A DNA stretch of 27,625 nt, taken from assembly GCA_910585625.1 (NCBI GenBank), contig CAJUFQ010000040.1:1-27625 (forward strand), in the 5' to 3' direction. The position numbers were made by a program, and so were the translations under genes. Positions 1 to 8,851 of the stretch are shown piece by piece (position 1 is the stretch's first letter; each line of letters opens with the position of its first letter). The notes below the pieces were generated by a model. It was not told the origin of the DNA. It ran no database searches and saw only the letters and a program-made list of their open reading frames with translations. Source of the DNA: an uncultured Lachnospiraceae bacterium (GTDB lineage: Bacteria > Bacillota > Clostridia > Lachnospirales > Lachnospiraceae).

Positions 1-401
1 ATGATATGGAAGAGAAAGTCCGCCGAATGGGATTAGAAGGCAATGTGCGGTTTCTCGGAAAACGCACGGATATCGATGAATTGCTGAATGCTTTCGATGT
101 CTTTGTTTTTCCTTCACTGCATGAAGGACTAGGAATAGTTGCTTTAGAAGCACAGGCAAATGGATTACAATGCGTATTATCTGATACGTTGCCGCCGGAA
201 GTTGCCGTGACAGACAACATCGCTTTTGTCTCTTTAAAAAAGCCGGCAGGTTATTGGGCGGACTTAATTCTTTCTTACAAAAACAATTATATTAGGACAA
301 ATATGCAGGAATGCATAGCAAACGCGGGATATGATATCAATAACGTTGCTGAGTGGCTCTCAGCATTCTATTTGGATTTGCAGGATAAAGCCGGAAAATA
401 A
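1..401 (+). CDS. Glycosyltransferase family 4 (GT-B), C-terminal part, 5' end outside window
   Basis: This is the C-terminal nucleotide-sugar-binding half of a GT-B fold glycosyltransferase; the reading frame is open to the window edge, so the start is missing and the first ATG (position 6) is internal. It would transfer a sugar from an NDP-sugar to a lipid-linked repeat unit at the inner membrane face. The visible segment has NVRFLGKRTDIDELL followed by FVFPSLHEGLGIVALEA, which contains the E-x7-E motif (the E of HEG and the E of LEA) typical of GT4 enzymes. About 132 residues remain of an expected 350-400. It lies 12 bp upstream of a GT2 gene in the same direction, so it belongs to the same polysaccharide operon. 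The family assignment is secure; the sugar donor and acceptor cannot be read from the sequence. Confidence 0.85.
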   Translation, partial: DMEEKVRRMGLEGNVRFLGKRTDIDELLNAFDVFVFPSLHEGLGIVALEAQANGLQCVLSDTLPPEVAVTDNIAFVSLKKPAGYWADLILSYKNNYIRTNMQECIANAGYDINNVAEWLSAFYLDLQDKAGK

Positions 402-413
402 AGGAGATTCACC

Positions 414-1283
414 ATGCTTACATGTGTTGTGCTGAACTATAATGATGCTGATACAACAATATCGCTTTATAACAGCATTAAAGATTATAAAGTTTTCAGT
501 AAAATTATTATTGTAGACGGTGCATCTACGGATGATTCCTTTAAACGCTTATGTACGTTGGTTAACAATAAGACAGATGTGCTATTGGCAGAACGTAACG
601 GCGGTTATGGCTATGGAAATAATGTAGGTATCAGGCACAGCCTCTCCCTTGGCGCCAAATATGTGCTGGTTGCTAACCCGGATGTTGAATTCTCAGAAAG
701 AGCAGTCCGGGTTTGTCTGAATACGATGGAAAAAAACAAAGACTGCGTTGCTGCCGCACCGCGTATCAATGCAAGACATCCTGCATTTTGTTTCTCGCCT
801 TCTCCTATGAAAGACGTATTAAGTTCCAGTATTCTCTTAAATAAGATTTTTTCACCACGCTATTATCCGGACAATTTCTTTGAAGGAAAAAAGACGTGCA
901 ATGTAGATGCGTTGCCCGGATCGTTAGTAATGTTTGATGCAGAAAAATTTGCCGAATGCGGACTTTATGATGAAGATATTTTTCTCTATAATGAGGAACT
1001 GATTGTCGGGAAAAAATTTAAAACATATGGCTATACAAGTATTCTGTGCCTGACGGAGTCATATATGCACTTTCATTCCGTCAGCGTGGGGAAAAATTAT
1101 AAATCTGCAGTCAAGCCAAGGAAAATATTATTAAAAAGCCATGCCATATATCTGCGCAGATACTGTGACGCAGGGAAATCAGCTATTTTCGTACTGACAT
1201 TATTGAAACCGCTTATCTATTTAGAATGCCTTATCTGGCCATGGCTGAAAAAAAGATTAAACGTAAGGCAGCGTTCTTTATAG
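414..1283 (+). CDS. Glycosyltransferase family 2 (rhamnosyltransferase-like)
   Basis: A 289-aa GT-A fold glycosyltransferase for assembly of a surface polysaccharide repeat unit. The N-terminus MLTCVVLNYNDADTT is the usual GT2 first strand, IIIVDGASTDDS (residues about 31-42) is the nucleotide-binding VDnxSxD motif, and VLVANPDVEF (about 84-93) replaces the DxD metal site with NPD, as in WbbL-type rhamnosyltransferases. A later YDEDIFLYNEE segment fits the ED acceptor/base motif. No signal peptide is seen; a hydrophobic C-terminal stretch (FVLTLLKPLIYLECLIWPWL) may anchor it to the membrane. It starts 12 bp after the previous gene behind AAGGAG and ends 13 bp before the next GT2 gene. Rhamnose specificity is only suggested by family resemblance. 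Confidence 0.85.
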   Translation: MLTCVVLNYNDADTTISLYNSIKDYKVFSKIIIVDGASTDDSFKRLCTLVNNKTDVLLAERNGGYGYGNNVGIRHSLSLGAKYVLVANPDVEFSERAVRVCLNTMEKNKDCVAAAPRINARHPAFCFSPSPMKDVLSSSILLNKIFSPRYYPDNFFEGKKTCNVDALPGSLVMFDAEKFAECGLYDEDIFLYNEELIVGKKFKTYGYTSILCLTESYMHFHSVSVGKNYKSAVKPRKILLKSHAIYLRRYCDAGKSAIFVLTLLKPLIYLECLIWPWLKKRLNVRQRSL

Positions 1284-1296
1284 GAGAATTTGTGAA

Positions 1297-2289
1297 ATGA
1301 AAGTGTCTGTTGTAATGACCACCTACAATGGTGAAAATTATGTTTATGAACAACTGCGTTCTATTTATCAGCAAACAAGGAAGCCAGACGAGGTGCTTAT
1401 TTGTGATGACTGTTCCACAGATAAGACAACATTGATTATCCAGGATTTTATACAAAACAAAAAACTGGATAACTGGAGATTGACGGTTAATTCAGAAAAC
1501 AAAGGGTGGCAGAAGAATTTTGTAGATACCCTCAGGGAAGCTGACGGCGAATATGTGTTTTTCAGCGACCAGGACGATATCTGGTACAATGATAAGATTG
1601 AAGCTATGCTAAACGTAATGCAAAAACATCCGGAAATTTTATGCCTTTCTGGAAAGATGACTACCATTGACGGAAACGGAGACGTTTTTTTAGGACGTAA
1701 TATTTTCTCAAACCAAAACAACACAAACCATTTAGATAAATGTGAATTTTCCTTGAATTTTAATACGGCCATCCTGCAGGGATGCACTATGTGCATAGCT
1801 AGGAAGCTGGCGGATATGATAGCATTGATAGGCATAAATGACTTCGCGCATGATGTGCAGGCCTGCAGGCTTGGCATATTGATGGACGGAACTTATATAT
1901 TTGACAGACCGGTAATTTATTATCGCCTGCATGACAATAACACAAGCGGTGTTGTTGCAGATATTAATTTCGGATCTTCCAATCTGCAAAATCGGATGGA
2001 CAGCATAAACGGTAGCATTATCTGGCTGGAAAGATTATCGGAAGTTTCCAAGTCTCAAAATCTCTTGGATACAGAAAAAATAGCGGCCGTCCAAAATACA
2101 ATATCTTTTCAAAAACTACGCGCACAATTCCTGTCAGATAAAAATATAATCGCTCTGATTAAACTTTTAAAATATAGGAAATATTACACTGGATTTTCTA
2201 TGTATGTAGGCGATTTCTCATATGCTTTCCATATCAACAAAATTACTGGGAAAATTCTATGGTATATGAAAAAACTGATAAAAATTTGA
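1297..2289 (+). CDS. Glycosyltransferase family 2 (rhamnosyltransferase-like)
   Basis: A 330-aa GT2 enzyme of the polysaccharide cluster. The start MKVSVVMTTYNGENYVYEQL is diagnostic of GT2; ICDDCSTDKT (about 35-44) is the donor-binding motif; and YVFFSDQDDIW (about 87-97) is the highly conserved DQDDIW metal/catalytic block of rhamnosyl- and related transferases. The acceptor region contains FAHDVQACRLGILMDG. The protein appears soluble or peripheral. It has a weak GGAGAAT ribosome site and follows the preceding GT2 by 13 bp, so the two are probably co-transcribed. The presence of at least three glycosyltransferases plus Wzx and Wzy points to a repeat unit of about four sugars, but the cluster continues upstream of the window and the count is a minimum. 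Confidence 0.87.
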   Translation: MKVSVVMTTYNGENYVYEQLRSIYQQTRKPDEVLICDDCSTDKTTLIIQDFIQNKKLDNWRLTVNSENKGWQKNFVDTLREADGEYVFFSDQDDIWYNDKIEAMLNVMQKHPEILCLSGKMTTIDGNGDVFLGRNIFSNQNNTNHLDKCEFSLNFNTAILQGCTMCIARKLADMIALIGINDFAHDVQACRLGILMDGTYIFDRPVIYYRLHDNNTSGVVADINFGSSNLQNRMDSINGSIIWLERLSEVSKSQNLLDTEKIAAVQNTISFQKLRAQFLSDKNIIALIKLLKYRKYYTGFSMYVGDFSYAFHINKITGKILWYMKKLIKI

Positions 2290-2341
2290 AACTTTTCGCA
2301 GTATAAATTATAAATATTTATTCACGGAAAATGGAGGAATT

Positions 2342-3619
2342 ATGAACCTGACTATTCTTATCATTGGAAATATACTAATCTGCCTACTTGTTTTCTTTTT
2401 GACAAAAGACTTTATGCATCCGGGGTTCCTGTTTTGTATCCCCTGGATAACATTTTTAACTTTATTAGTTTTTAGCAATTATGAATATGATGGTTCGAGC
2501 CTCTGTTATATCTATCTGTTGTTTGGAACTATTGTATTTCAATTAGGATGTTTTCTAGGCATAAAAAAAATCAAACGAAAAGAACGTCTTATAAACACCG
2601 ATAATCAATTTTATTTTGTCAATTTCAAATCATTAAAACTTATAATGATAGCGGAAGGATTATTTGTACTATTCATTTTGTTCATATATTTAATTTTTAT
2701 GCGTTCCCACTTTCATATCAATATCTTTCTGACTTTCCATACAAGCCAATTCCAATTACCATATGCGGGAATAATTGGCTATTGCCGGAATATGTTTTCT
2801 GCATTCGGCATTTGTATGGTAGTTGGATATCCTCGAATTCGTCTGGAAGAACGTGAGAAGTATAAGAAATATATTCTAATCCAGCTTCCAATGTATTTTT
2901 TCATGACGATAACCAGAATAACCAGAAATGAAATGCTGTTTGCCGCTCTTCCTCTTTTTATAGCATTTATCATTGTTACAAAACAAAAAAATGCTCAGGT
3001 ATTTAAGAAAATGTTTATTGCCGTTATTTTATTTCTGGTTGTATTTAGTACCGTTGCCATAATGAAATATTACGACATTTTCATAAATGGAAACTATATA
3101 AGCAATCTCTATAACCAAATTGTATTGTATGGGTCGGGAGGAATTGTCGCCTTTCAGAAACAGTTTGATATAATGGATTTCGAATCTTATGGAGGGGCGA
3201 ATACATTACGCTTTTTTCAGGCAGTGTTTGATAAGCTTGCCGGTACCCATTATGCCATGCCCTTAATTCAGGAATTTTCGCCTATCGGTATGGGTGAAGT
3301 GACAAATGTATATACTTTTTACCAATGGTATGCCAATGATTTTGGAATCATTTACGCACTGTTTGTCCAATTTATTATTGGCATCATACATGGAGTCTTT
3401 TACAGAAAAATGTCAAAAATGAATGTTTTAGGTATATATGTATATTGTCTGCTCGTACATCCGTTGGTTATGCAGATTTTTCAAGACCAATATTCCGCTT
3501 TGACGTCTTCCTGGCTTCAATATTTGATTGCTGGCTTTGTTTTTCTCAAAACGGACATCATATTCGGAAGGTCTGCACGGAAAAATGGCTTTCATTTGTA
3601 TTTGGAGGCGGATAGGTAA
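2342..3619 (+). CDS. wzy: Wzy-type oligosaccharide repeat unit polymerase
   Basis: A 425-aa polytopic membrane protein with roughly ten hydrophobic segments, starting at residue 1 (LTILIIGNILICLLVFFL) and ending near GFVFLKTDIIF. It fits the O-antigen/oligosaccharide repeat-unit polymerase family, which joins lipid-linked repeat units on the outer face of the membrane. Supporting points are the length, the long extracytoplasmic loop (about residues 255-330, with SGGIVAFQKQFDIMDF and NTLRFFQAVFDKLAGTHY), and its position directly before a flippase gene. Wzy proteins share little sequence, so the call rests on topology and context more than on motifs. The ATG at 2342 has GGAGGAATT just upstream. 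The coding sequence is AT-rich with many ATA and TTA codons, like the glycosyltransferases before it. Confidence 0.75.
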   Translation: MNLTILIIGNILICLLVFFLTKDFMHPGFLFCIPWITFLTLLVFSNYEYDGSSLCYIYLLFGTIVFQLGCFLGIKKIKRKERLINTDNQFYFVNFKSLKLIMIAEGLFVLFILFIYLIFMRSHFHINIFLTFHTSQFQLPYAGIIGYCRNMFSAFGICMVVGYPRIRLEEREKYKKYILIQLPMYFFMTITRITRNEMLFAALPLFIAFIIVTKQKNAQVFKKMFIAVILFLVVFSTVAIMKYYDIFINGNYISNLYNQIVLYGSGGIVAFQKQFDIMDFESYGGANTLRFFQAVFDKLAGTHYAMPLIQEFSPIGMGEVTNVYTFYQWYANDFGIIYALFVQFIIGIIHGVFYRKMSKMNVLGIYVYCLLVHPLVMQIFQDQYSALTSSWLQYLIAGFVFLKTDIIFGRSARKNGFHLYLEADR

Positions 3620-3669
3620 GATAGTAATGTAAACAATTATTTTACATTTGACAAGAAAAAGGGAAAATT

Positions 3670-5073
3670 ATGAACAATACATCAAAATTCTTAAAAAACC
3701 TGATGGCAGCATTTCTGGCTCAGGGAATTTCTTTACTGACAAGCGTATGTATGTCTTTCGTACTCCCCAAATTCTTGGGAATCATGCAATACGGTTATTG
3801 GCAGTTATTTATTTTTTACACAAGCTACGTAGGATTTTTTCATTTCGGTTTTAACGACGGGCTTTATTTGCGGATAGGAGGCAAACAACTTGAAGAATTA
3901 GATTCTGATGAAATCGGGACTCAGTTCAAATTATTCTTAATCATGGAACTGGTTATTTCCATTTCTGCCATTTTCATATCTAGTATTTATTTTACAAACC
4001 CGGAACGGCGGTTTATCTGGATAACAACAGCAATATATCTCTTTTTTACAAATCTGGCTTCCTGCCTGGGCTATATTTTTCAAGCTGTAAACAAGACGAA
4101 ACTATTTTCTCTGTCCGTTATCCTTGACCGTGTCTTTGTCCTGCTGTTCATTATGCTTTTGTTGTGGAACAAGCAGACGGACTTTAGGCCGTTTATCGTC
4201 ACATACACATTAAGTAAAGCTATATCCCTTTGTTACTGCATATGGCATGCGAGAAAAATCGTCTTTTCCAGATTCAAAAATATTTTAGAGTCTCTGCCTG
4301 ATATGCGGCTTAATTTTTCTATCGGCATTAAATTAACAATCGCCACCATCATGAGCATGTTCATCCTCGGCGTAGGACGTATCATAATCGACAATATCTG
4401 GGGGATAGAATCTTTTGGAAAGATATCGCTTTCCCTGTCATTGAGCAACTTCTTCCTCCTGTTCATCCAACAGGTCAGCATGGTCATGTTTCCGGCATTG
4501 CGGCAGACAGGAAATGACCAGCAGAGAAAAATATACAACAATATCCGTTCCTATCTGGGCCTGCTGCTCCCGGCAATCTTCATTGCCTATTTCCCGTTAA
4601 AGTTCATCGTAGGATGGTGGCTGCCGCAATATAGCGAAAGCCTAAGATATCTTGCGCTGCTGTTGCCATTATGCACGTTTGATGGGAAAATGCAGATGCT
4701 CTGCAACACATACCTGAAAGTCCTCCGCCAAGAAAAGAAGCTGCTGCAGTTTAATGTCTGCGCATTTGCCATGAGCTTATGCCTGTGTGCTTTTTCCGGC
4801 TATGTACTCCGCAGCATGACTTGCGTCGTAATGTCTATGGTGGTATCCATTATCTTCCGCAGCATCATCGCGGAACAGTTCCTCTCCAGGAAAATGGGGG
4901 CTGATATCAGGAAGATGATGGTTCAGGAAATAACCTTAGTATTAGTGTTCACCATCAGCGCATGGTTCTGCCCGGAACCTGTTGCTTTCGGGCTTACGGC
5001 AGCAGCATACGGAATATATCTATTTTTAAATAGGAAACGAATCCATTTTTTTCAATTTAATAAATACCAATAG
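3670..5073 (+). CDS. wzx: Wzx-type polysaccharide flippase (MOP superfamily)
   Basis: A 467-aa membrane protein with about 12-14 hydrophobic segments and the N-terminal pattern of PST/MATE-like exporters (KFLKNLMAAFLAQGISLLTS followed by FVLPKFLGIMQYGYWQLF). It would flip undecaprenyl-linked repeat units to the outer leaflet, where Wzy polymerises them. The order glycosyltransferases, Wzy, Wzx is the normal tail of a Wzx/Wzy-dependent cluster. A GGGAAAATT stretch precedes the ATG at 3670, a weak ribosome site. By eye the first half reads as AT-rich as the upstream genes and the second half (from about 4440) uses more GC-ending codons such as CTG and CTC, which could mark a recombination junction. 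Assignment to the flippase family is strong; the substrate is unknown. Confidence 0.83.
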   Translation: MNNTSKFLKNLMAAFLAQGISLLTSVCMSFVLPKFLGIMQYGYWQLFIFYTSYVGFFHFGFNDGLYLRIGGKQLEELDSDEIGTQFKLFLIMELVISISAIFISSIYFTNPERRFIWITTAIYLFFTNLASCLGYIFQAVNKTKLFSLSVILDRVFVLLFIMLLLWNKQTDFRPFIVTYTLSKAISLCYCIWHARKIVFSRFKNILESLPDMRLNFSIGIKLTIATIMSMFILGVGRIIIDNIWGIESFGKISLSLSLSNFFLLFIQQVSMVMFPALRQTGNDQQRKIYNNIRSYLGLLLPAIFIAYFPLKFIVGWWLPQYSESLRYLALLLPLCTFDGKMQMLCNTYLKVLRQEKKLLQFNVCAFAMSLCLCAFSGYVLRSMTCVVMSMVVSIIFRSIIAEQFLSRKMGADIRKMMVQEITLVLVFTISAWFCPEPVAFGLTAAAYGIYLFLNRKRIHFFQFNKYQ

Positions 5074-5127
5074 GTATGCACGTATGTCCTGACTGTTCTG
5101 GATAAAAAGGAAGAGGCATATGAAAGG

Positions 5128-5156
5128 TTGACAGTAGCGGGATAATTGAGTATTAT
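5128..5156 (+). promoter_or_regulatory. Sigma-A promoter upstream of the chain-length gene
   Basis: TTGACA (5128-5133), a 17-bp spacer, and TATTAT (5151-5156). Transcription would start near 5163, leaving a leader of about 80 nt before the ATG at 5244. This suggests the Wzz-like gene can be expressed independently of the glycosyltransferase operon. Confidence 0.75.
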
Positions 5157-5243
5157 GTAAGCGGAGAAAATTGGCGGCATTCTATATGTGTGCTGCCTAA
5201 AAGCATAATACCAGCGAACAAAATGATTATGGAGGAAAGTTGA

Positions 5244-6665
5244 ATGAACACACAGGAAAGAGCAGAACGAGAGATTAGTCTGTCAGATTTATTCTGGAGC
5301 ATCCTGCTGGGATGGAGGAAGATAATATGTTTTGGCATTTTATTTGCCGTATTGCTCTGCGGGATGCGGTATTTTTTGGATGTAAGAAGCTACCGTGCAT
5401 CCCAGAACATTGATGCCGAGGCTATGGAAGATGATTTGAAAAAAGAGGAGAAAGAGCAGCTCTCGGACGCGGTCAGTCTGCAGGAGAGGATTGATAATTA
5501 TAAAAAATATCAGGAAGAATCAGCAATCATGCAGATTGACCCTTACGCAAAGCCGGTGCTGGAACTGCAGTACCATGTGCAATCCGATTATATCATTAAT
5601 TATACTAAGGACAGTGAGCGTGATTATACGCCAGAGCTGATATCCATGTACAGTAATTATATCAGCGGCGGGGAAATGGCGCAGAAGGTAATTGATGAGG
5701 CGTCGCTTTCTGTCAGCCGGGAGGATTTTGTCGAGTTGGTTTCGGTATCGGGTTCACGGGCGGAGGACAGTGGAAGCATTTTCTTCACTATCAGCTATGC
5801 AGATGAAGCAAAGCTTGGGGAAATTGGTAATGTTGTGAAGGCTTTGCTCGAACAAAAGTCAGCGGAGTTCCAGAAAGTTGGTTCCCACGAGCTGCAGCTG
5901 ATCAATGAATCGCAGAGTGTGGTTGTGGATAATGCGTTAGCGGAGAAAAAGAATACGGTCTCCAATAATGTCTCTACACTAGAGACACAGCTGAAGAATT
6001 TAAAGGCAAGCCTGACAGCGCAACAGAAGACACTGTTTGATATAGAAGTCAGTGAGATGCGTGGGGAAGAATTAGAGGAAGTTGACGAGCCGGGTATCAG
6101 TTTTATGTATATTATTTTAGGCGGCATGGCAGGCGTGTTCCTTGTATGTTTCTGGATTGCCTGTAAAATGATTTTTGCTTCGAAACTGCAGTCTTCGGAG
6201 GAAATCCGTAACTTGTATGGAATGCGTCTTTTGGGGGAAGTAGAACCTCTGGAACAAAAGAAACGTTTCTTATCCGTCATTGACAATTTGATTCTCAATC
6301 TCAGGAACAGAGGGAAAAAGAAAATAGCGCCTGAACAGCAGATAAAGATAATTTCTGCCAGCGTGGCCCTTTCCTGCAGACAGCAGGGCATAGACAGTAT
6401 CTATATGACGGGTAGCGAATATGAGAAGGTGGACAAGGGGATTGTGGATAGGCTGAAAAAAGAACTTTCCGGGCAGAAGATAAAGGTTCAGGATGGAAGT
6501 AATATGCTGTGCGATGCATCTTCCCTGCAGGCTGGCGTGGAGAACGGCCATATTGTGCTGGTGGAGCAAAAAGGCTTGTCAACGTATGAAGGGATTTATG
6601 CGGAGCGCGATCTTGTGAAAGAATATAAGGGCGAGATCCTGGGCGTTGTTGTGTTGTGCGCATAA
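5244..6665 (+). CDS. Wzz/CpsC-type chain-length determinant with a kinase-like C-terminal domain lacking a P-loop
   Basis: A 473-aa polysaccharide co-polymerase that would control chain length with Wzy. It has a first membrane segment at about residues 26-45 (IICFGILFAVLLCGMRYF), a mostly helical extracytoplasmic region with coiled-coil character (to about 280), and a second membrane segment at about 286-310 (MYIILGGMAGVFLVCFWIA). The cytoplasmic tail of about 160 residues is unusual. From about 366 its order of strands (IKIISASVALSCRQQGIDSIYMTG..., then HIVLVEQKGLSTYEGIYAERDLV and GEILGVVVL) resembles the BY-kinase CpsD/Wze fold, but the Walker A site is replaced by MTGSEYEK and no tyrosine cluster follows. 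The start follows GGAGGAAAG. No separate BY-kinase or phosphatase gene is seen in the window. The Wzz call is firm; the pseudo-kinase reading is inference from pattern. Confidence 0.8.
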   Translation: MNTQERAEREISLSDLFWSILLGWRKIICFGILFAVLLCGMRYFLDVRSYRASQNIDAEAMEDDLKKEEKEQLSDAVSLQERIDNYKKYQEESAIMQIDPYAKPVLELQYHVQSDYIINYTKDSERDYTPELISMYSNYISGGEMAQKVIDEASLSVSREDFVELVSVSGSRAEDSGSIFFTISYADEAKLGEIGNVVKALLEQKSAEFQKVGSHELQLINESQSVVVDNALAEKKNTVSNNVSTLETQLKNLKASLTAQQKTLFDIEVSEMRGEELEEVDEPGISFMYIILGGMAGVFLVCFWIACKMIFASKLQSSEEIRNLYGMRLLGEVEPLEQKKRFLSVIDNLILNLRNRGKKKIAPEQQIKIISASVALSCRQQGIDSIYMTGSEYEKVDKGIVDRLKKELSGQKIKVQDGSNMLCDASSLQAGVENGHIVLVEQKGLSTYEGIYAERDLVKEYKGEILGVVVLCA

Positions 6666-6692
6666 GGAACGCCGGAATCGTAAATGTAAATG

Positions 6693-6726
6693 GTATCTGC
6701 TTGCTTGGATTCAGGCAAGCAGATAC
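6693..6726. terminator. Hairpin after the chain-length gene (terminator, weak T-tract)
   Basis: Perfect 12-bp stem GTATCTGCTTGC (6693-6704) and GCAAGCAGATAC (6715-6726) with a 10-nt loop, 28 bp after the stop codon. It is preceded by an A-rich run and followed only by TATT, so termination on the plus strand may be inefficient. It separates the polysaccharide locus from the defence-type genes. Confidence 0.6.
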
Positions 6727-6824
6727 TATTGCGTGCGATGAGAAATAATGCCGGGGATTCACTGATTAAATTGCGGCTTTTTGTGGCTTCCGGCAGATGC
6801 GCACGGAGTTATGGAGGTGAGTGA

Positions 6825-8033
6825 ATGCAGGGGATAAGAATACAGAACCTTTTTGGTCATTTTAATTATGAAATCATATTGTCGGAAGACGGGATGACAA
6901 TCATAACCGGTCCGAACGGCTTCGGGAAATCGACGATTATACAATGTCTGAATGCGCTGGCAAACAGCGACGTGGAATACTTTTTCAAACTTGACTTCAG
7001 AGAAATAGAAATTCTTTCAGAAAATAAGGACAACAATCTCTTAATCATAAACGATGGTCATTCTCTGGTTATCGGAGGTAACGCTATATTAAGACATGAG
7101 CTTCGCTATATGAAGCGCGTATCCCCACGAAGTCATGGGGTAGATTTGCGGAAATATGATGAAGAGATGAAGGAAAAGATGCAAGGCTACCGTGGTATTT
7201 TAAAAAAAATGACGCAAGCTGTGGGAGAGATAAGGTATATCAAGGAGCAGCGCCTTATTATTGAAGATGCCAGGGAGCGGATAAGGAGGGCCGGAACAGT
7301 TGAATATCAAAGGGAATTTGAGCTTGTGCAGGCCGTGGGAACTATTCCTGGAAAATTGAAGTCTCAGATTGAAAGGGCATCCGTGACCTACTCAGATGTA
7401 GCGAACGAATTGGACAGTACTTATCCGGAAAGGCTCTTTGCGGAGCAGGAAGGGATTGATAAGCAAGACTTTGACAGTAAAATTAAGGGGATGCAGGAAA
7501 AAGTAGAAAAATTAAGTAAATATGGAATTTCCAGCATTAAAAGGCTGAATCATATTGAATTCAAAGAAGAAGATGCCAGGGCGTTAAAAATATATTTTGA
7601 AGACTTTGACAGAAAATATAGGGAATATTCTTCGTTGATTGAAAAATTAGATATGTTTACAGATATTGTCAACCGTAGATTCTGCTTTAAGAAAGTAGAA
7701 ATATCAAATGAGAGCGGAGTTGAGGTGATTGACGAATCAGGAGGGAATATTGATTTACAAAAGCTTTCCTCAGGAGAGCAGGAGACGTTGGTCTTGTTTT
7801 ACCAATTATTGTTTGAAGTGCCGGATCAGGTACTGTTACTGGTAGATGAGCCGGAAATTTCACTGCATGTAGCCTGGCAGAGGATGTTCATAGAAGATTT
7901 GAGGATGATTGCAGAGCGTAAATGTGGTAAAGTAATCGTAGCGACACATTCACCTCAAATAGTAAATGGAAATAGGGAGATACAGAGAGATTTGGGGGAG
8001 ATGTACAAGAATGGACTCAATCAGGGAATATGA
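6825..8033 (+). CDS. ABC/AAA-type ATPase, PARIS AriA-like
   Basis: A 402-aa ATPase of the SMC/OLD-like AAA_15/AAA_21 group. Walker A is GPNGFGKST (residues 29-37), the ABC signature is KLSSGEQE (about 314-321), Walker B is LLLVDEPEISLH (337-348) and the switch histidine is in VATHSPQI (372-379). The middle region (about 110-270) is charged and helical, as expected for a coiled-coil arm. The start follows TGGAGGTGAG. The downstream gene overlaps by 23 bp and encodes a DUF4435 protein. Adjacent AAA_15/21 ATPase and DUF4435 genes define the PARIS anti-phage system, in which the ATPase (AriA) senses phage anti-restriction proteins and releases the DUF4435 effector. Membership of PARIS proper, as against another ATPase-TOPRIM pair, is probable but not proven by sequence alone. 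Confidence 0.8.
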   Translation: MQGIRIQNLFGHFNYEIILSEDGMTIITGPNGFGKSTIIQCLNALANSDVEYFFKLDFREIEILSENKDNNLLIINDGHSLVIGGNAILRHELRYMKRVSPRSHGVDLRKYDEEMKEKMQGYRGILKKMTQAVGEIRYIKEQRLIIEDARERIRRAGTVEYQREFELVQAVGTIPGKLKSQIERASVTYSDVANELDSTYPERLFAEQEGIDKQDFDSKIKGMQEKVEKLSKYGISSIKRLNHIEFKEEDARALKIYFEDFDRKYREYSSLIEKLDMFTDIVNRRFCFKKVEISNESGVEVIDESGGNIDLQKLSSGEQETLVLFYQLLFEVPDQVLLLVDEPEISLHVAWQRMFIEDLRMIAERKCGKVIVATHSPQIVNGNREIQRDLGEMYKNGLNQGI

Positions 8034-8820
8034 GACATTAGAAGATGTAATCACGACTTTGCGGATGGAACTTAGCAATGACCTAGAAGGGAAATTGAGC
8101 ATAGTACTGGTAGAGGGGGAAGATGACATCAGTTTCGTGAACAGAATATTCGAGAAGGATGTTGTATGTTTTGAGTCTCCATCAGGCAAAGAAGGCGTAA
8201 GGAAGCTGGTAGAGGCAGAAGATATTGCAGACTGCAGGATTATAGGGATACGGGACAGGGACTATGAATCAGTGGAAGGATATCCGCCAAGACTGTTTTG
8301 CTACGATACCTGTTGCCTGGAGACCATGCTTTTGTCGTGCGAGGGAGTTGTGGAAGGAATCCATGCCGTTTATTATAAGGGAAGTATGGAGCAAGGAACG
8401 TTTATTATGAATGCGATGCGTCAATTAGCGCCCTTAAGCATGCTAAGGGAGAAAAATGAAAGATATGACTTTGGCATCAATTTTCAAAGGGCAGCGTTAA
8501 GCGAATTTGTATCAAAGGAAAATGAAAGTATCACATATGGGGAGTTGTTTTCGAAATTAGGGCAAAGTCAGGAAATGTTAGAGGATTGCCGGCAGGAGGC
8601 TGGGAAGATGCAGGATTGCCAGCTGCTGGATAAGACAAATGGGCATGATATCTGCAGATTTTTGGGAAAGATACTTAAATCAGGGAAAGGTGATTTGGGA
8701 GAAAAACGTCTTAGAGAAATTCTGATATGCAGTTATCGCACCGAAGATTTTAGGAATACATATCTGTATCAGAAGCTGTCAGATTATCAGCAGCGGCACC
8801 AATTATGTTATGTAGAGTAG
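8011..8820 (+). CDS. DUF4435/TOPRIM effector, PARIS AriB-like
   Basis: A 269-aa protein with a TOPRIM-like core: LSIVLVEGEDDISFV contains the catalytic E35-G36 and acidic D38-D39, and IIGIRDRDYES gives the D82-x-D84 pair. The C-terminal part carries NGHDICRFLGKIL, a conserved block in DUF4435 proteins. In PARIS, this partner (AriB) is a nuclease set free on activation by the ATPase and causes cell shutdown. The frame is open upstream to an ATG at 7966, but the ATG at 8011 is preferred because GGGGGAG sits 10 bp before it and the product then starts just ahead of the conserved domain. The 23-bp overlap with the ATPase gene implies translational coupling and fixed stoichiometry. The two-gene toxin-like arrangement fits abortive defence. 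Confidence 0.75.
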   Translation: MDSIREYETLEDVITTLRMELSNDLEGKLSIVLVEGEDDISFVNRIFEKDVVCFESPSGKEGVRKLVEAEDIADCRIIGIRDRDYESVEGYPPRLFCYDTCCLETMLLSCEGVVEGIHAVYYKGSMEQGTFIMNAMRQLAPLSMLREKNERYDFGINFQRAALSEFVSKENESITYGELFSKLGQSQEMLEDCRQEAGKMQDCQLLDKTNGHDICRFLGKILKSGKGDLGEKRLREILICSYRTEDFRNTYLYQKLSDYQQRHQLCYVE

Positions 8821-8851
8821 AAGCGGCTAAAGGGCTTGGCGGGGTGAGAGG

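Noticed and set aside
3648..3854. Short ORF overlapping the start of the flippase gene
   Set aside because: It is an out-of-frame shadow; the flippase frame carries the family sequence.
7966..8010. Upstream ATG extension of the DUF4435 gene
   Set aside because: It lies well inside the ATPase gene with no ribosome site; ATG 8011 has GGGGGAG at a suitable distance.
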